Origin: Onthophagus taurus
Taxonomy: Eukaryota; Arthropoda; Insecta; Coleoptera; Scarabaeidae
Assembly (NCBI RefSeq): GCF_036711975.1
Contig: NC_091967.1
Location: forward strand, 62,001 to 126,000
Length of the DNA: 64,000 bases
Direction of reading: 5' to 3'
Part shown: piece after piece, positions 24,701 through 36,700 of the stretch
Numbering within the stretch: position 1 is the first letter of the stretch
How the letters are laid out: every line of letters begins with the position of its first letter
Made by a program: the position numbers and the translations under genes
The notes under the pieces: generated by a model
The model's input: the letters and a program-made list of their open reading frames with translations, nothing else
What the model was told of the DNA's origin: nothing
Database searches by the model: none

Positions 24701-27700
24701 CATATTTGATGCAAAAAAATCCCTTCTTAATGGGTACATTCCTAGATAGATTAAGTAACATTACATCAAAGTTACGATTTCAAGACCAAGTGTATCCAAC
24801 TTAAGGTAATACTTGATTTAGAAATCAATTTAAACGTCAAATTGACAGATAAGAGTGTCAAATTTTAAAGTACTCTTCTTGTTATAGCAATGGCATATCC
24901 GGGATTATATCCAGGTTATGTTCATGCTTTGGCAGCTGCTTCCCAAGCAGCTCAAATGACCCAAATCGGCGGTCACCATCACCATCATCATCCGCAACAT
25001 CAGCCGCCAAAACGAAAGCGACGTCATCGTACAATATTCTCCGAAGAACAACTCGAACAGTTAGAGGCTACATTTGAACAAACCCATTATCCAGATGTCG
25101 TTTTACGAGAACAATTGGCGCTAAAAGTTGATTTGAAAGAAGAACGAGTCGAGGTAAGTGACAGCTATAATGATTTAACTTCACTTTAAAGGTGTGCCAA
25201 CAGAGTGATTAGAAATTAAATATAATTTGAGCGTTAGTTCCAGTGATAAGTCTAGTGTTGGTTCTAACGTCTAGAATTAACACTTCCACTATAATTATTG
25301 CATCTACGTTTCTGCAATTTAGTTTTTACGGGAGGTTCATACCGATCTAAGGTATTTTCAAGATGGTGGCCACTTCCGGTGCACCGGGTGGTATTCCGTG
25401 CATGTTTTGAAAAATTTCCCAATATCAGGGAAATTACAATAAACTATAGCTCATTTTTTTTCTATAATACCTGCCAAATTGTTCTAAAGTTGGCAAAATT
25501 AACAGGGAGTTTTGTTTTATCATGTTTTGAAATAATCTGACGTTTGAACTTTCGTTATTCAAAAAGAAAAGGTTCATAAAAAATGTTGTGGGGTGTTTAT
25601 TTGCCTAGAAAAGGTGTTTTGTTCTATTTAATTACTTTGTAGCACGTTTTTACAATAAATATGTACTTCGTTAAAATCGTATATCTAAAGATCTATTAGT
25701 ATTTTAACCTGAACTATTTAGTTACTGAAAATGTTACTAAAAATCAGGAAAACAACATAAATTTTATAAGGGTCCAAGATAATACCAACAGAAACCCTAA
25801 AAAATGTACAGGGTGGTTCAAATTCGATGTCCGAATAGGCTAACTCGAAAACTATAAGAGTTAGAAGAAAAGTAGCTGACATGTCATGATCTCGTTTTTC
25901 GAGAAACTGCTAATGCCGAAAACCTCATAGCGCTATCGTCTTTTGTTTTTCCGCTAGAGGCCAAAATTGAAAATATCGTAAAACCCGCAAATGTAATTAT
26001 CTTGGTTATTATTATAGGTGGAGTATTATAACTAAGACATTATATGGACACTTTTTTACAGAGAATTTGATGACGTAGTCAAAAAAAATTGTTCGGGTTT
26101 AGATTTTGAGATATTATCACAAATTTCGTTTTTTTAAATGGAAACAACCACTGATTATTCGCTTAATAAATTCGTTATTTTTTTCTGATTACAAAAATAC
26201 AGGGTTTGACAGGTCTATTTCTTATTGTTTTAGAATAAAACTAAAAATAAACTTTTCTTTTAGTGTCGTCGAAGAAATTAAATTTACAGTTTCCTGTAAA
26301 TTACTGTTCTATAACTAAAAATTAAAAAAAACATATTTCTGATATTTGAAACAAATATATTTGTTGAACTGTTTAATTTATATATGTTTTACACAAAAGT
26401 TGGAATAGATTGCATTATTTCACATTTTTTATTACGATTTAATATTATTTGTAAATGACTTAATAAATTATCGATAGATGGCATGTTTTTTTTTTTAATT
26501 CAAATAAACATAGCAACATTTGTTTGTATTAAAAAATTTTCTGAAGTGTCGCTTTAAAAATCCTGTTTTTAAGATCAATTACGAAAATTTTGAAAAGTTT
26601 GACATGTTAGAATGTTACATATTAAAAAATTATTTGTTTTTAAATACCAGAAGTTATCTTCGTATTAATTGTAACTTTTTAGATTTTTCCTACCGCCCCG
26701 TAACTTACAGGAAACTGTAAATTTAATTTCCTCGACGACACTAGATGGAAATTTTATAAAAAAGTTTATTTTTAGCTTTATTCTAAAACAATAAGAAATA
26801 GACCTATCGAACCCTATATTTTTGTAATCAGAAAAAAATAACGAATTTAATAAGCGAATAATCAGCGGTTGTTACCATTTAAAAAAACGAAGATTCTCAT
26901 GATATCTCAAAATCTAAAACCGAAAAATTTTTTTTGACTACGTCATGAAATTCTCTGTAAAAAAGTGTCCATATAATGTCGTAGTTATAATACTCCACCT
27001 ATAATAATAACCAAGATAATTGCACTTATTGGTTTTACGATATTTTCAATTTTGGCCTCTAGGGGAAAAACAAAAGACGATAGCGCTATGAGGTTTTCGG
27101 CATTAGCAGTTTCTCGAAAAACGAGATCATGACATGTAAGCTACTTTTTTTCTAACTCTTATAGTTTCCGAGTTAGCCTATTCGGACATCAAATTTGAAC
27201 CACCCTGTACATTGACAAGTATTATAGAAAAAAAACGAACTATAGGTATAGGCATGTTTATGGATGATTTGTAGAGAATTAAATTCTCTCTCTGGTAGGT
27301 TAAGAATATATGGAGCGTTTAAATGCAACAAATGACAATCTATTTGATATCATCTGAAGAGTAACCGTGCCAAGTTAGAGCTTTTTTGAATGAATGTTGG
27401 CTGAGATATGGGGTTTTAAACGCATGGTGACATTTGACAAAAAAAAACTTAAAATCACTCGAACACGAAAAATGCTAGGTACCAGTAACTTTTATTAAAG
27501 TCAACATATTTTTTTCATATAATTAAAGGGTGCATTAAAAACTATAGCATTCCATTTAAAATAACTAAGTTGAGGTCTACTTCCGGTGGACCTGAAATGG
27601 CCACCATCTTGAAAATACTTTAGATCGAAACCTCCCATATAAACTAAATTTCAGAAACGGAGATGATATTCGGTGGACACTGTATATGTAAATTATGAAA

Positions 27701-30700
27701 TTATTAAAATTAAAACTTGCATACATATGTACATCTTTTTTTAACAAAGGGTTGTTCTTTTCATACAAATTTCATTTTAATTAAACTAACAAAACGAACT
27801 CACTCATTCTTTGTTCTTTCTTAAAAAAGAGGCTTAAACGTTAAAATTACAGCGAAATTAGTTCTTTATTAAAAATTTGAGGTCATGTTTTAAAAAGAAT
27901 TTTTCATTACTAACTTATAATTAGGACGTAGTATATTTATGACATTTTTGACTTTTGACGTTTTATCTGTCAAACTTGATTTTGATGTAAATTTAAATTT
28001 TTGAAATAAGATTTAATTTATTTTGATAGAAAATAATCACCGTAAACCCTTGAAAACAAATCGAAATGTCAACAACAAGAACCGTATCAATGACAATGAT
28101 GATAAAAGTCACCCTTTAAACGCGGCAAACTCCCTCCCAATTGTGATTACAATTCGTTTCTTCTCCCTCTCCCCTCTCGTTTTTGTCCGTCACAACACGC
28201 CATACGCCAAGAACATTGTTCGCAGAAATTGGAAATGATAATAAACCAACCCGGAAAACTGGACGACCATTTCAAGCAATTTTAACTCCACTTCCACCAC
28301 CCGAGATCTCCTTCCAATCTTATGAGCCCTTTATTCAATAATTACCCCATCTATTGTTCATTTAATAAATTGAATGTCATCGTTGACTTAAAAAATGAAT
28401 ATAAATTAATTGACCACAATAAAATTTAGTTAATGTTTTTTGAAAAGTAAAATTTATTTTGAAATCGAATTATCATGAAGGCTTTCTTGATTTCTTATTC
28501 AATTTAAAGGGGGGAAAGATGAGATACCATAGTAAAGAAATCGTTATTTACATAAGCGGGGTTTTTGAAAGCTCGAACTCTCGTTTCTATTATCACCCTA
28601 GTGAAGCCGGAGAGTTGTGCGTGCCGCAAATTAAGCTTTTAAAAAGGGCGGAGAAAAAGAAAAATAAAGGTTGTTAAGAAAGAAAGAAAAATAGCGATTG
28701 AAAGTTGGAGACGGAAGAGGATTGAGGAGTAAACAGCTTTTTAGATTTGAATCTAGCCCGATTTTTAATATAACTTGAAATCAGGAAAATGTTTTGTTTT
28801 AATTTGTGTGTATAAACGATAATATTTAATCAAATTTTGAGTTAGAAAATAACACATCGTAGGTAAATGGTTCGAAACGGCGTTAAAAGCGCAAATTAAT
28901 TAATTAATTAACAACGATCGTTGCTGTGTACCATGCGGTATGGATACATTTTAGGCGCGACTCGGAGTTAATTAAACGAAATTTAGTTTACTTAATGCGG
29001 TACCACTAATTTCGCATTTAGGTTGCAAATCCCGTTATGAATAATTTTCTATAAATAAATCTTTTAAAATGTTCATAATATTAGCTACATATACAAAACA
29101 ATTTCTACTTTAACCAAAGCACGAAAATATTATGATAATTGTGTAATTGCTTATAGTTTCTTAGCTTACTCAAAAAATTTATTGCGCCCTATGCCATACT
29201 TATTGATGGAAGATTATGATATTATTGTAACGCCTCGTCTGCAAACGACTTCGGCTTAACGAAGTCGTTTTAACTGTAAGGGTTATGTTTGTAGAATCTG
29301 GAATATTAACTGTAGCGCCTCGGCCGCAAGCGGTATCTACTTAATACACGATGTCATTGTATTAAGCCGATGTTTATTATTATTATTATTATTGCTGCCG
29401 GGCTGAGGAGGGCGGCCCCTCTTGTTACCGCGACCTATAAGATCTATTGTAACTTTAGCCCTCCAAAGGTTTAGGGCAAATGTAGGTCCTTAATGAACCT
29501 TAGTATTGTCCTGAGGTCTTGAACCTTTATGTCGGTAGGTAACAGGGGAGTTTTACCGAAGACGTTGTGCCTTAGACGGCCTCTGGCGACGCAATTGCAC
29601 AGTATATGTTCAGCAGTTTCTGACTCGTCGTTGCATAGTCGACAAGTTTGATCCTCAGCTTGTCCAATGTGGAAGAGGTGGTATTTTAGGGGCACATGGC
29701 CGGTCAGGTAGCCTGAGAGCGTTCTTTATCTGAGGCATAAAACCTCTTTGGTTTTGTTGTGCGACGGAGTTATCATACTCTTCGCTTGTCTGTGACCTGG
29801 AAGTTCTTTCCAGCGTAAGGCTATCTTTGAAGCCTCCCAGTTGTTGATTATTTGTTTTAGGTGGCTTTTTTGTAGTCCACATCCAGGTTGGGGTCCAATG
29901 AAGGGCGTGTTTGCTGCCTCTTTGGCCAGCTTGTCGGCCTTCTCATTGCCCTCAATGTTGCTGTGACCTGGAACCCACCATAGGGTAACATCATTGCCCC
30001 TAGCGAGTTCTCTCAGGTTGTTGGTGCACTCTCTGATCAGTGCGGAGCCACACGTGTAGGCCTGAATTGCCTTTAAAGCTGTCTGTGAAAATGTTTATGG
30101 ATGCACCTTTTTGTCCCTTCTGTAGGTTCAAAGCGGTGCAGAAGTTTATAGCAAGAACTTCTGCTTGAAAAATTGTTAAGTCCGAGCTGAGGGGCAATTT
30201 GATGTGGCTATTTGGTCCACTGATGCCCATGCCTACTCCAGATCTTGCTGTCTTTGAAGCATCGGTGTACCAGGCTAGGGCTCCTCTTTTTAGTTTCCTT
30301 TCGCCCAATCATCCCTGCTACTAAATATGACCTTATACGGTTGGTTGAAATTGAGTTGTTTGGTTTCAAATACCCTTAAGTCCAAATTTTTCGATTTTGA
30401 GAAAACGGCAAATAAGTATTTTGGGATGATTTTGGCGTTAATAATTCAAACATAATTTATTTGTTATTAGAAGACTTACTGAAGTTTCAAAAATTCTATA
30501 ACCACGTCTTTTGAAATAGATATAAAAATCACAAAGTGGATTTAAAAATGGTGTTTGGTTTGCTACCAAACTGTGGATTAAGGCTCATTTGAATCTGAAC
30601 AAAATGGATTAGGCATGAATTGAAAGTGAATCAAATCTCTTTGTAGCTAATAACAGGAAACTTTATTTTTTGAAAGATATGTTATTTAAAAACTGTACTT

Positions 30701-33700
30701 AAAAAACTCTTAAACTGTAACATCAGGTATATATTCGGTTGATTCACATAAACTAGGCTCTTCGTCCCCACTGTCTTCTCGAGAATCGCCAGGAATATTA
30801 TTGTTCTGAAATTTTCCCAACACATCTCTATAATAAGCCAAATTTTCTACCGCTCTCCAGTTCTTTCCATAATGTTTGCTTAACAAGTTATTTACATCTC
30901 TCATTTTCAGATCTTTTGGTTTCACTCCGGTAGGAATTTCTTTTGGCTGGATATTCATGGCGGTTTGGTTTTTCCTAAAAACTCCTTTGAATGTTCCGGT
31001 GTCTGAACGGTAAGATAACTCACCTCGAATGGTGATGGCGTTTTTTTGCCACGTCGTATAATATATCTCTTACATTGGTTAAATTTAACCCTTTGTGTCC
31101 CAAGAAGTCAAACATTTTGAAACTTTGTGACAGAATCAGACAGAATTAAAACGCTATCAAAATACACTCAGTAAAGGCCTTTGGAATAAAATTTTAGCAA
31201 AATATGCAATCCCCCTATTTTCGCATAGTCTAAATGTCAAAAAAGATGCTAATTCAAAAATTCCTGGAAACCGTGTTTATTGAAATTAAGAAATAAAACT
31301 TATTTTAAATTGAAGCTTAAAGCTTTCTGTTTAAATCGATGTATAACAATCGATGGGTTGAATTAGAAAATATTGAGAAAAAGAGTATTGAGTTAAAACT
31401 AAACATTTTCGTATAACCTAAAAGTGTCAAAAAAGAAGTTAATTTAAAAATTCCTGGAAGCCGTATTTATTGAAATTAAAGAATGAGACGTATTCTATAT
31501 TAAAGCTCAAAGCCTTCTCTTTAAAATGATGTATAATAATTGTTGGATAGAATTGGAAAAATATTTTTAAAAAATTTTGAAATAAAAAATACATTTTCAT
31601 ATAACCTAAGAATGCCAAAAAAGATGCTAATTTAAAAATTCCTGGAAGCTATTTTTATTGAAAATAAGGAATAAAACTTATTTTAAATTAAAGCTCAAAG
31701 CTTTCTCTTTAAAATGATGTATAATAATTGTTGGGTTGGATTGAAAAAATATAGAGAAAAAAAATGTTGAAACAAAACTTACATTTTCAAATAACCTAAA
31801 AGTGTCAAAAAAGATGCTAATTTAAAAATTCCTGGAAGCCGTATTTATTGAAATTAAAGAATGAAACTTATTTTAAATTAAAGCTCAAAGCTTTCTCTTT
31901 AAAATGATGTATAATAATTGTTGGGTTGGATTGGAAAAATATAGAGAAAAAAAAAGTTGAAATAAAACTTACATTTTCGTATAACCTAAGAGTGTCAAAA
32001 AAGATGCTAATTTAAAAATTCCTGGAAGCCGTATTTATTGAAATTAAAGAGTGAAACTTATTTTAAATTAAAGCTCAAAGCTTTCTCTTTAAAATGATGT
32101 ATAATAACTGTTGGGTTGAATTGGAAAAATATAGAGAAAAAAAAAGTTGAAATAAAACTTACATTTTCGTATAACCTAAGAGTGTCAAAAAAGATGCTAA
32201 TTTAAAAATTCCTGGAAGCCGTATTTATTGAAATTAAAGAATGAAACTTATTTTAAATTAAAGCTCAAAGCTTTCTCTTTAAAATGATGTATAATAATCA
32301 CACCTAATAACCATTTATCAAAGAAATACCTTTTTGAACAACAAAATTCAACAACACCACTTTTCACTAAACTTCTAACCTCACATCTAGATGAATAAGT
32401 TTAAAGTGTACCTGAAAATCCTACAGTGCGGATTGCGACGTTTTTTATACAGATTCTCTCTTGTATACACTTGTATAGTAGAAAGTACCGACAGCTTTAA
32501 ATGCGCCGAATAGATAACTACAGTTTAAAATTACCGGTACTTTAAAGTGCCGTCGGGACACAAAGGGTTAAAATGCCACTGAGACACTGGCTTAAGGATT
32601 TTTTGACCAGCACCTTTCCAATGACTATCGGGAACATCTTTTCCAAGTTTAAAAACAGTAGCATGTTCTTGAAAAATATTTATGTACTCTTCTGGCATTA
32701 CAATTTCTTATTTCTTTTTCGATAGTAGCAAAAACCCTGTCAGGTGGAATGTAGGAGTGCCCAACCACTGGGAATACCAGCTCGATTGTTCTAATAGAAC
32801 TGCTTATACTGCTTAGCCATTTGAACAACATACATATCATAATGGTATTTTTATTTTGGCCGCCGCATCCATCGGCGACCAATCGAAGTGTATCTATTCC
32901 CTCTAAGTTACTATTGTTTAAAGTGTAAAAGACGCAGCTTGCAATTTCGATAATTTTAACATTATCTTTTGTTAACGGAATATGTGAGCGCCTCACTACA
33001 GTAGTGAAGTTGTAAATGTACAGTTGTCTACTATAATAGGTACTTTGATCTGGTATTTTGGGCAATACCAAGTTTTTCTGACAATCAAAAGAAATTATCA
33101 GAAGGCCGTCCCGTTTCTCTTTTAGCTGTTCAAAAAATGCTTTGGCCCTGAGCTTATGTATTCGGTATTCTGTAGTTAGCACTGTTTTAATAGATGCAAC
33201 CTTTTCATTTTTAATTTTTTCCCGGAGTTCAAGACACTTAGAGCAAACATCGGTGCTAGGAGATCCAAAGCCGATGTTGAAGGAAGTATTAAAAATAAAT
33301 CGAAAGTAGCTCTCTTTAATATCTAAAGGCTGTCTATTTGATTTGAATTTTTAAGGGATTCGCGCGTTTTTTAATACAAATCATTGGGTGGTATGAATAA
33401 AGGAGAGTAAAACCTTATACTCGCAAAATTTCGAGCATTTGCTACATATTTTATGAATAACAATGTAAGTAAAAGCTTTTACTCAACACTTTCCTCTGAG
33501 CATGAGCATCTACTTACTTTTAAGCATATGCTCCGATTGATATGAATAAAACGGAGGTTTTGCTTCACATTTTGAGCATATGCTCGATAAAATGTGCATC
33601 TAGTTCAGTACTAGATGCACCCTTTCAGTGGTCGGTAATAATGGCAGAGTTTATTAATTTACGGGCAGAAAAACATTACAAAGTACGAAGAGGAGCTGAT

Positions 33701-36700
33701 AACCGAGATTTTAAATCACTTTACCGGTTTGAGGAAGAAAATTTGCATTACATTGCAACACACTTTATGGGCGAGAACAACGAAAGAAGAGGAGGTGCTC
33801 TTTCGTCGGACCTTAAAATTAAGATATTTTTACGGTATATGGCCAATCCTGGTTTCCAAACTGGTGTTGCTGAAGAATTGGGAATTCATCAGTCGACAGT
33901 ATCAAAAACAATTACGTTCGTGATTAACAAAATACTCGAAAAAGCTCCTTTATGGATCAAATTTCCGTCAACGTTGAACCAAGTAAACGAAGCACAGGAG
34001 AGGTGGCAGGAGACATTTCAATTTCCATGTGCGATAGGCGTAATTGATTGCACACACGTTCAAATATTGAAACCTATCCATCACGGTGATGAATACATCA
34101 ACAGAAAGGGGTTGGCGACTTTAAATGTGCAAGCAACGTGCAACTCCAAAGAAATCTTTACTAGTGTTGATGCAAGTTGGCCGGGTTCTGTGCATGACGC
34201 TAGAATTTGGAGAAATTCTGAAACACGTTTGATTATGCAACAATTCCCTGGTGCAATATTATTAGGAGATGACGGTTATGGTTTGGAACCGTGGCTAATG
34301 ACACCATTTCGGAATCCAAATAACGAATCTGAAAGAACTTACAACAGATTGTTTAAGAAAGAAAGGGTGATTATCGAAAGATGTTTCGGCCAACTTAAGC
34401 GAAGATTTCCAATTCTAAAATATAAGTTTTAACAAAGTTTTATGAATATATACGCGATACATATATTTGTATAATATAAACAGGTTAAATAAAATACATA
34501 CTTACCAGGAATTTTGCTTATAGTCGGATTATCCTCTCCATCCATTAATTCGTGCAAAATTTTTTCCCACTGGCATAAAACGATTTTTTTATTCCCGGTT
34601 TTGTTTTTGTCCACTTTGCTTTTTAGCCTCGTTTTCATATTGTTTACTTTTTTCATCAATTGAGAAGAGGTTAATGGTTTTCCCAATTGACGTTCTAGCT
34701 CAAGAACTGATTGCCTCAAGGCTTCATCTTTCAATGTTTTTTTCTGCGGAATTTGTGTTTTCCATAGAATTTCCGGCCTTTTTTGCAACTGCAATGCTAC
34801 TAGCAAATTGTTGCTTGATACATCGTCACCATTTTCTTCTGCCGACATTGTTGTCTTACAAATTACTGGTTTATACAAAGCATTAAACTTCTAAGGGTAT
34901 AATTCAGTATGTTAGGTTAGGTAAATAAACACAAACATCAAATACTAAGAGCGTAAGTATAACAACTGCGGCACCGATTTATACAAGTCACGACGAGTTA
35001 GACGAGCAAATCCTCATTTGATCTAAGCAGATGCTCATAAGTAAAAGCAAATCATTATTCATACAAATCGGAGCAAATGCTTATATTCGGACCTTTTACT
35101 TTCAGCATAAGCTTATAGCTGTTGCTTATACTTAAGAGCATTTGCTCGCTTTTTATTCATACCACCCATTGAGTATTTTATAGAAAACAACTTTTTCTAA
35201 CAGATGGCGTATATATCTCATTTTTGCCCAAAAATGGATTTAGGGGATATTGAAACCAGACAACTCAATTGTATTTCGTCGGTATAAGGTCCGTTTTAAT
35301 TTCAATCAGGTGATTTAGACATGGGTCTTTGAGGATCTCGAGGTGTCCTCTGAGGTTACCCTGCATCAACTTGCCGAGGTTATTTGCGGTCGAGGTGCTA
35401 CAGTCATGATGTACAAAGTTATGTTATTAAGCCTCAATCGCTTTCGGCCACAGGATTTTCACAGAATTCTACAATCCTTGAGGTCTTGCTTTAATCATGT
35501 TGAAGCTTCGTTCAGTGTGTATTAAGATTTAATCTTCAAAATACCTTTGTACCTATTCCAGAAGTAAACTTATAGAACACAGACCTTTTTGCAATGGATT
35601 GCTAAGTTACATGGGAGTTTATATGAAATGAACACATCATGACGTCATGAATGACATATCATGTCATATTTACATATGAATAACGTGGCAGCCAATGTGT
35701 TAAGAAAGCATTGAGGTCGTAATTTATTAATTATCGTGCTTTTGGCTTGACGTGACTGCATGAAGACATGTAATAAACAAATTTTTAACTTTAAAATTGT
35801 GATGTAACAAATAAATCTCTTTCTTTTTTAAATCTTGTCTTGGATACGTTCATATTTACATCACACGTGAAGATAGGTAGCTTCGGGGTAGGATTTTTCA
35901 ATTTAATTTCACATGAAAATATAAAAATTAAAATTGCATAATACGCGTTTCAGAATCATTTTGGTGAAGATTGTTTCTTTAATACGTCTAAGTTAAACGG
36001 CGCGTAGGGTTTCGCGAAACCTCGCCACCGTATCAAATTAACTTTTTAACGAGAAGACCCGGTTTTCTCTGTTCCTCTTTCCCCCTTTGTCAAATTCGCT
36101 TCGTCTCTCTCTCTTTTGAGATTGCGAGAAGTGAGGGCTCGATTTGCAAGAGTTCTTAATAAGTTTTCAGTCGGCGCCCGATCGTTCAAAATCTCGCCTC
36201 ATTACCCTTTCCCCACTTCATTTCTCTTTTTTATTATTTCTTATCGTCGTCTCACTTCTCGTCGTTGGCGCGTTGATTATTTTACAAACGGTTAGCTAAT
36301 TACAATTTTAGATTTTTGCTCTTTTGCTACCAAGCCTTTGTTTTTTAATTATCCCCAATTAAGCTCGATGAATATATTAACTCAAAAAGTTTTAAAGTTG
36401 TTCTTTCACTTTATTAAAAGAATCAAAAAAAAAAATGCGGAGCGGATAGTTGCATTTGCTATATCAAAAGTTAACAATTAAAATCACTTTAAACTTTCAG
36501 TTAAAAATTTTTTTGATTTGTCCTAAATTTGAAGTAATTTCAAGTTAATTAAACTACTCGATACAATACATCGTCGTAAAGTCCCTAGATAATTCAAAGT
36601 TCGATGTGTACCGGTAATTTTAAGTTACCGCGTGCGCTAAAATTGTGTGCGTTAGAAAGAGACGAGTATAACGAACGCCACGTTTCGAGGGCGCCCGCCA

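Larger units (their letters stand above)
21747..24887. other. goosecoid intron 1
   Basis: Contains a decayed TACAGGTGTCCCG-ended repeat (from about 22051), the insertion at 22217-22592, and a GC-rich block at 24450-24545 next to exon 2. No gene is seen. The frame at 23449-23703 has no recognisable domain. Confidence 0.5.
33386..35167. mobile_element. PIF/Harbinger element nested in the DUF7869-like element
   Basis: Terminal inverted repeats GGGTGGTATGAATAAA (33386) and TTTATTCATACCACCC (to 35167); 3-bp duplication ATT at 33383-33385 and 35168-35170. The undisturbed site is visible in copy 2 near 43660. It carries a transposase frame (+) and a convergent second frame (-). Confidence 0.9.
30353..35266 (-). 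mobile_element. DNA transposon with DUF7869-like gene, copy 1, with two nested insertions
   Basis: Ends GAGTTGTTTGGTTTCAAATA (30353) and the inverse of GAGTTGTCTGGTTTCAATAT (to 35266), each flanked by AATT (30349-30352 and 35267-35270). Removing it restores the LINE reading frame with one AATT. It is interrupted by a TTAA-flanked element (31089-32567) and a Harbinger element (33386-35167). Without these it matches copy 2 at 43561-45247. Confidence 0.85.
29372..35350 (-). mobile_element. 5'-truncated I-like LINE (RNase H region), interrupted
   Basis: Reads on the minus strand. The (AAT)n tail is at 29373-29393. The upstream part (about 35270-35345) and the part at 29450-30348 join in frame if the insertion at 30353-35266 is ignored, giving an [15 protein letters not shown] run. 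An RNase H domain follows (30000-30308), then a CX2CX8HX4C knuckle (29640 region). Frameshifts break the frame. The upstream boundary is approximate. Confidence 0.7.
29311..35402. mobile_element. MITE (GTAGCGCCTCGGCCGC ends) split by nested insertions
   Basis: Left end TGTAGCGCCTCGGCCGCAAG (29311) and right end GCGGTCGAGGTGCTACA (to 35402) match the two ends of the intact 110-bp relative at 49100-49209; an internal GGTTACCCTG is also shared. A LINE with further insertions separates the halves. Confidence 0.5.

Noticed and set aside
29655-29882. 75-aa minus-strand frame as a gene
   Set aside because: It is an out-of-frame part of the LINE tail region; another frame gives the family-like sequence.
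34674-34886. 70-aa plus-strand frame opposite the Harbinger partner gene
   Set aside because: Antisense shadow of the minus-strand Myb/MADF-like frame.
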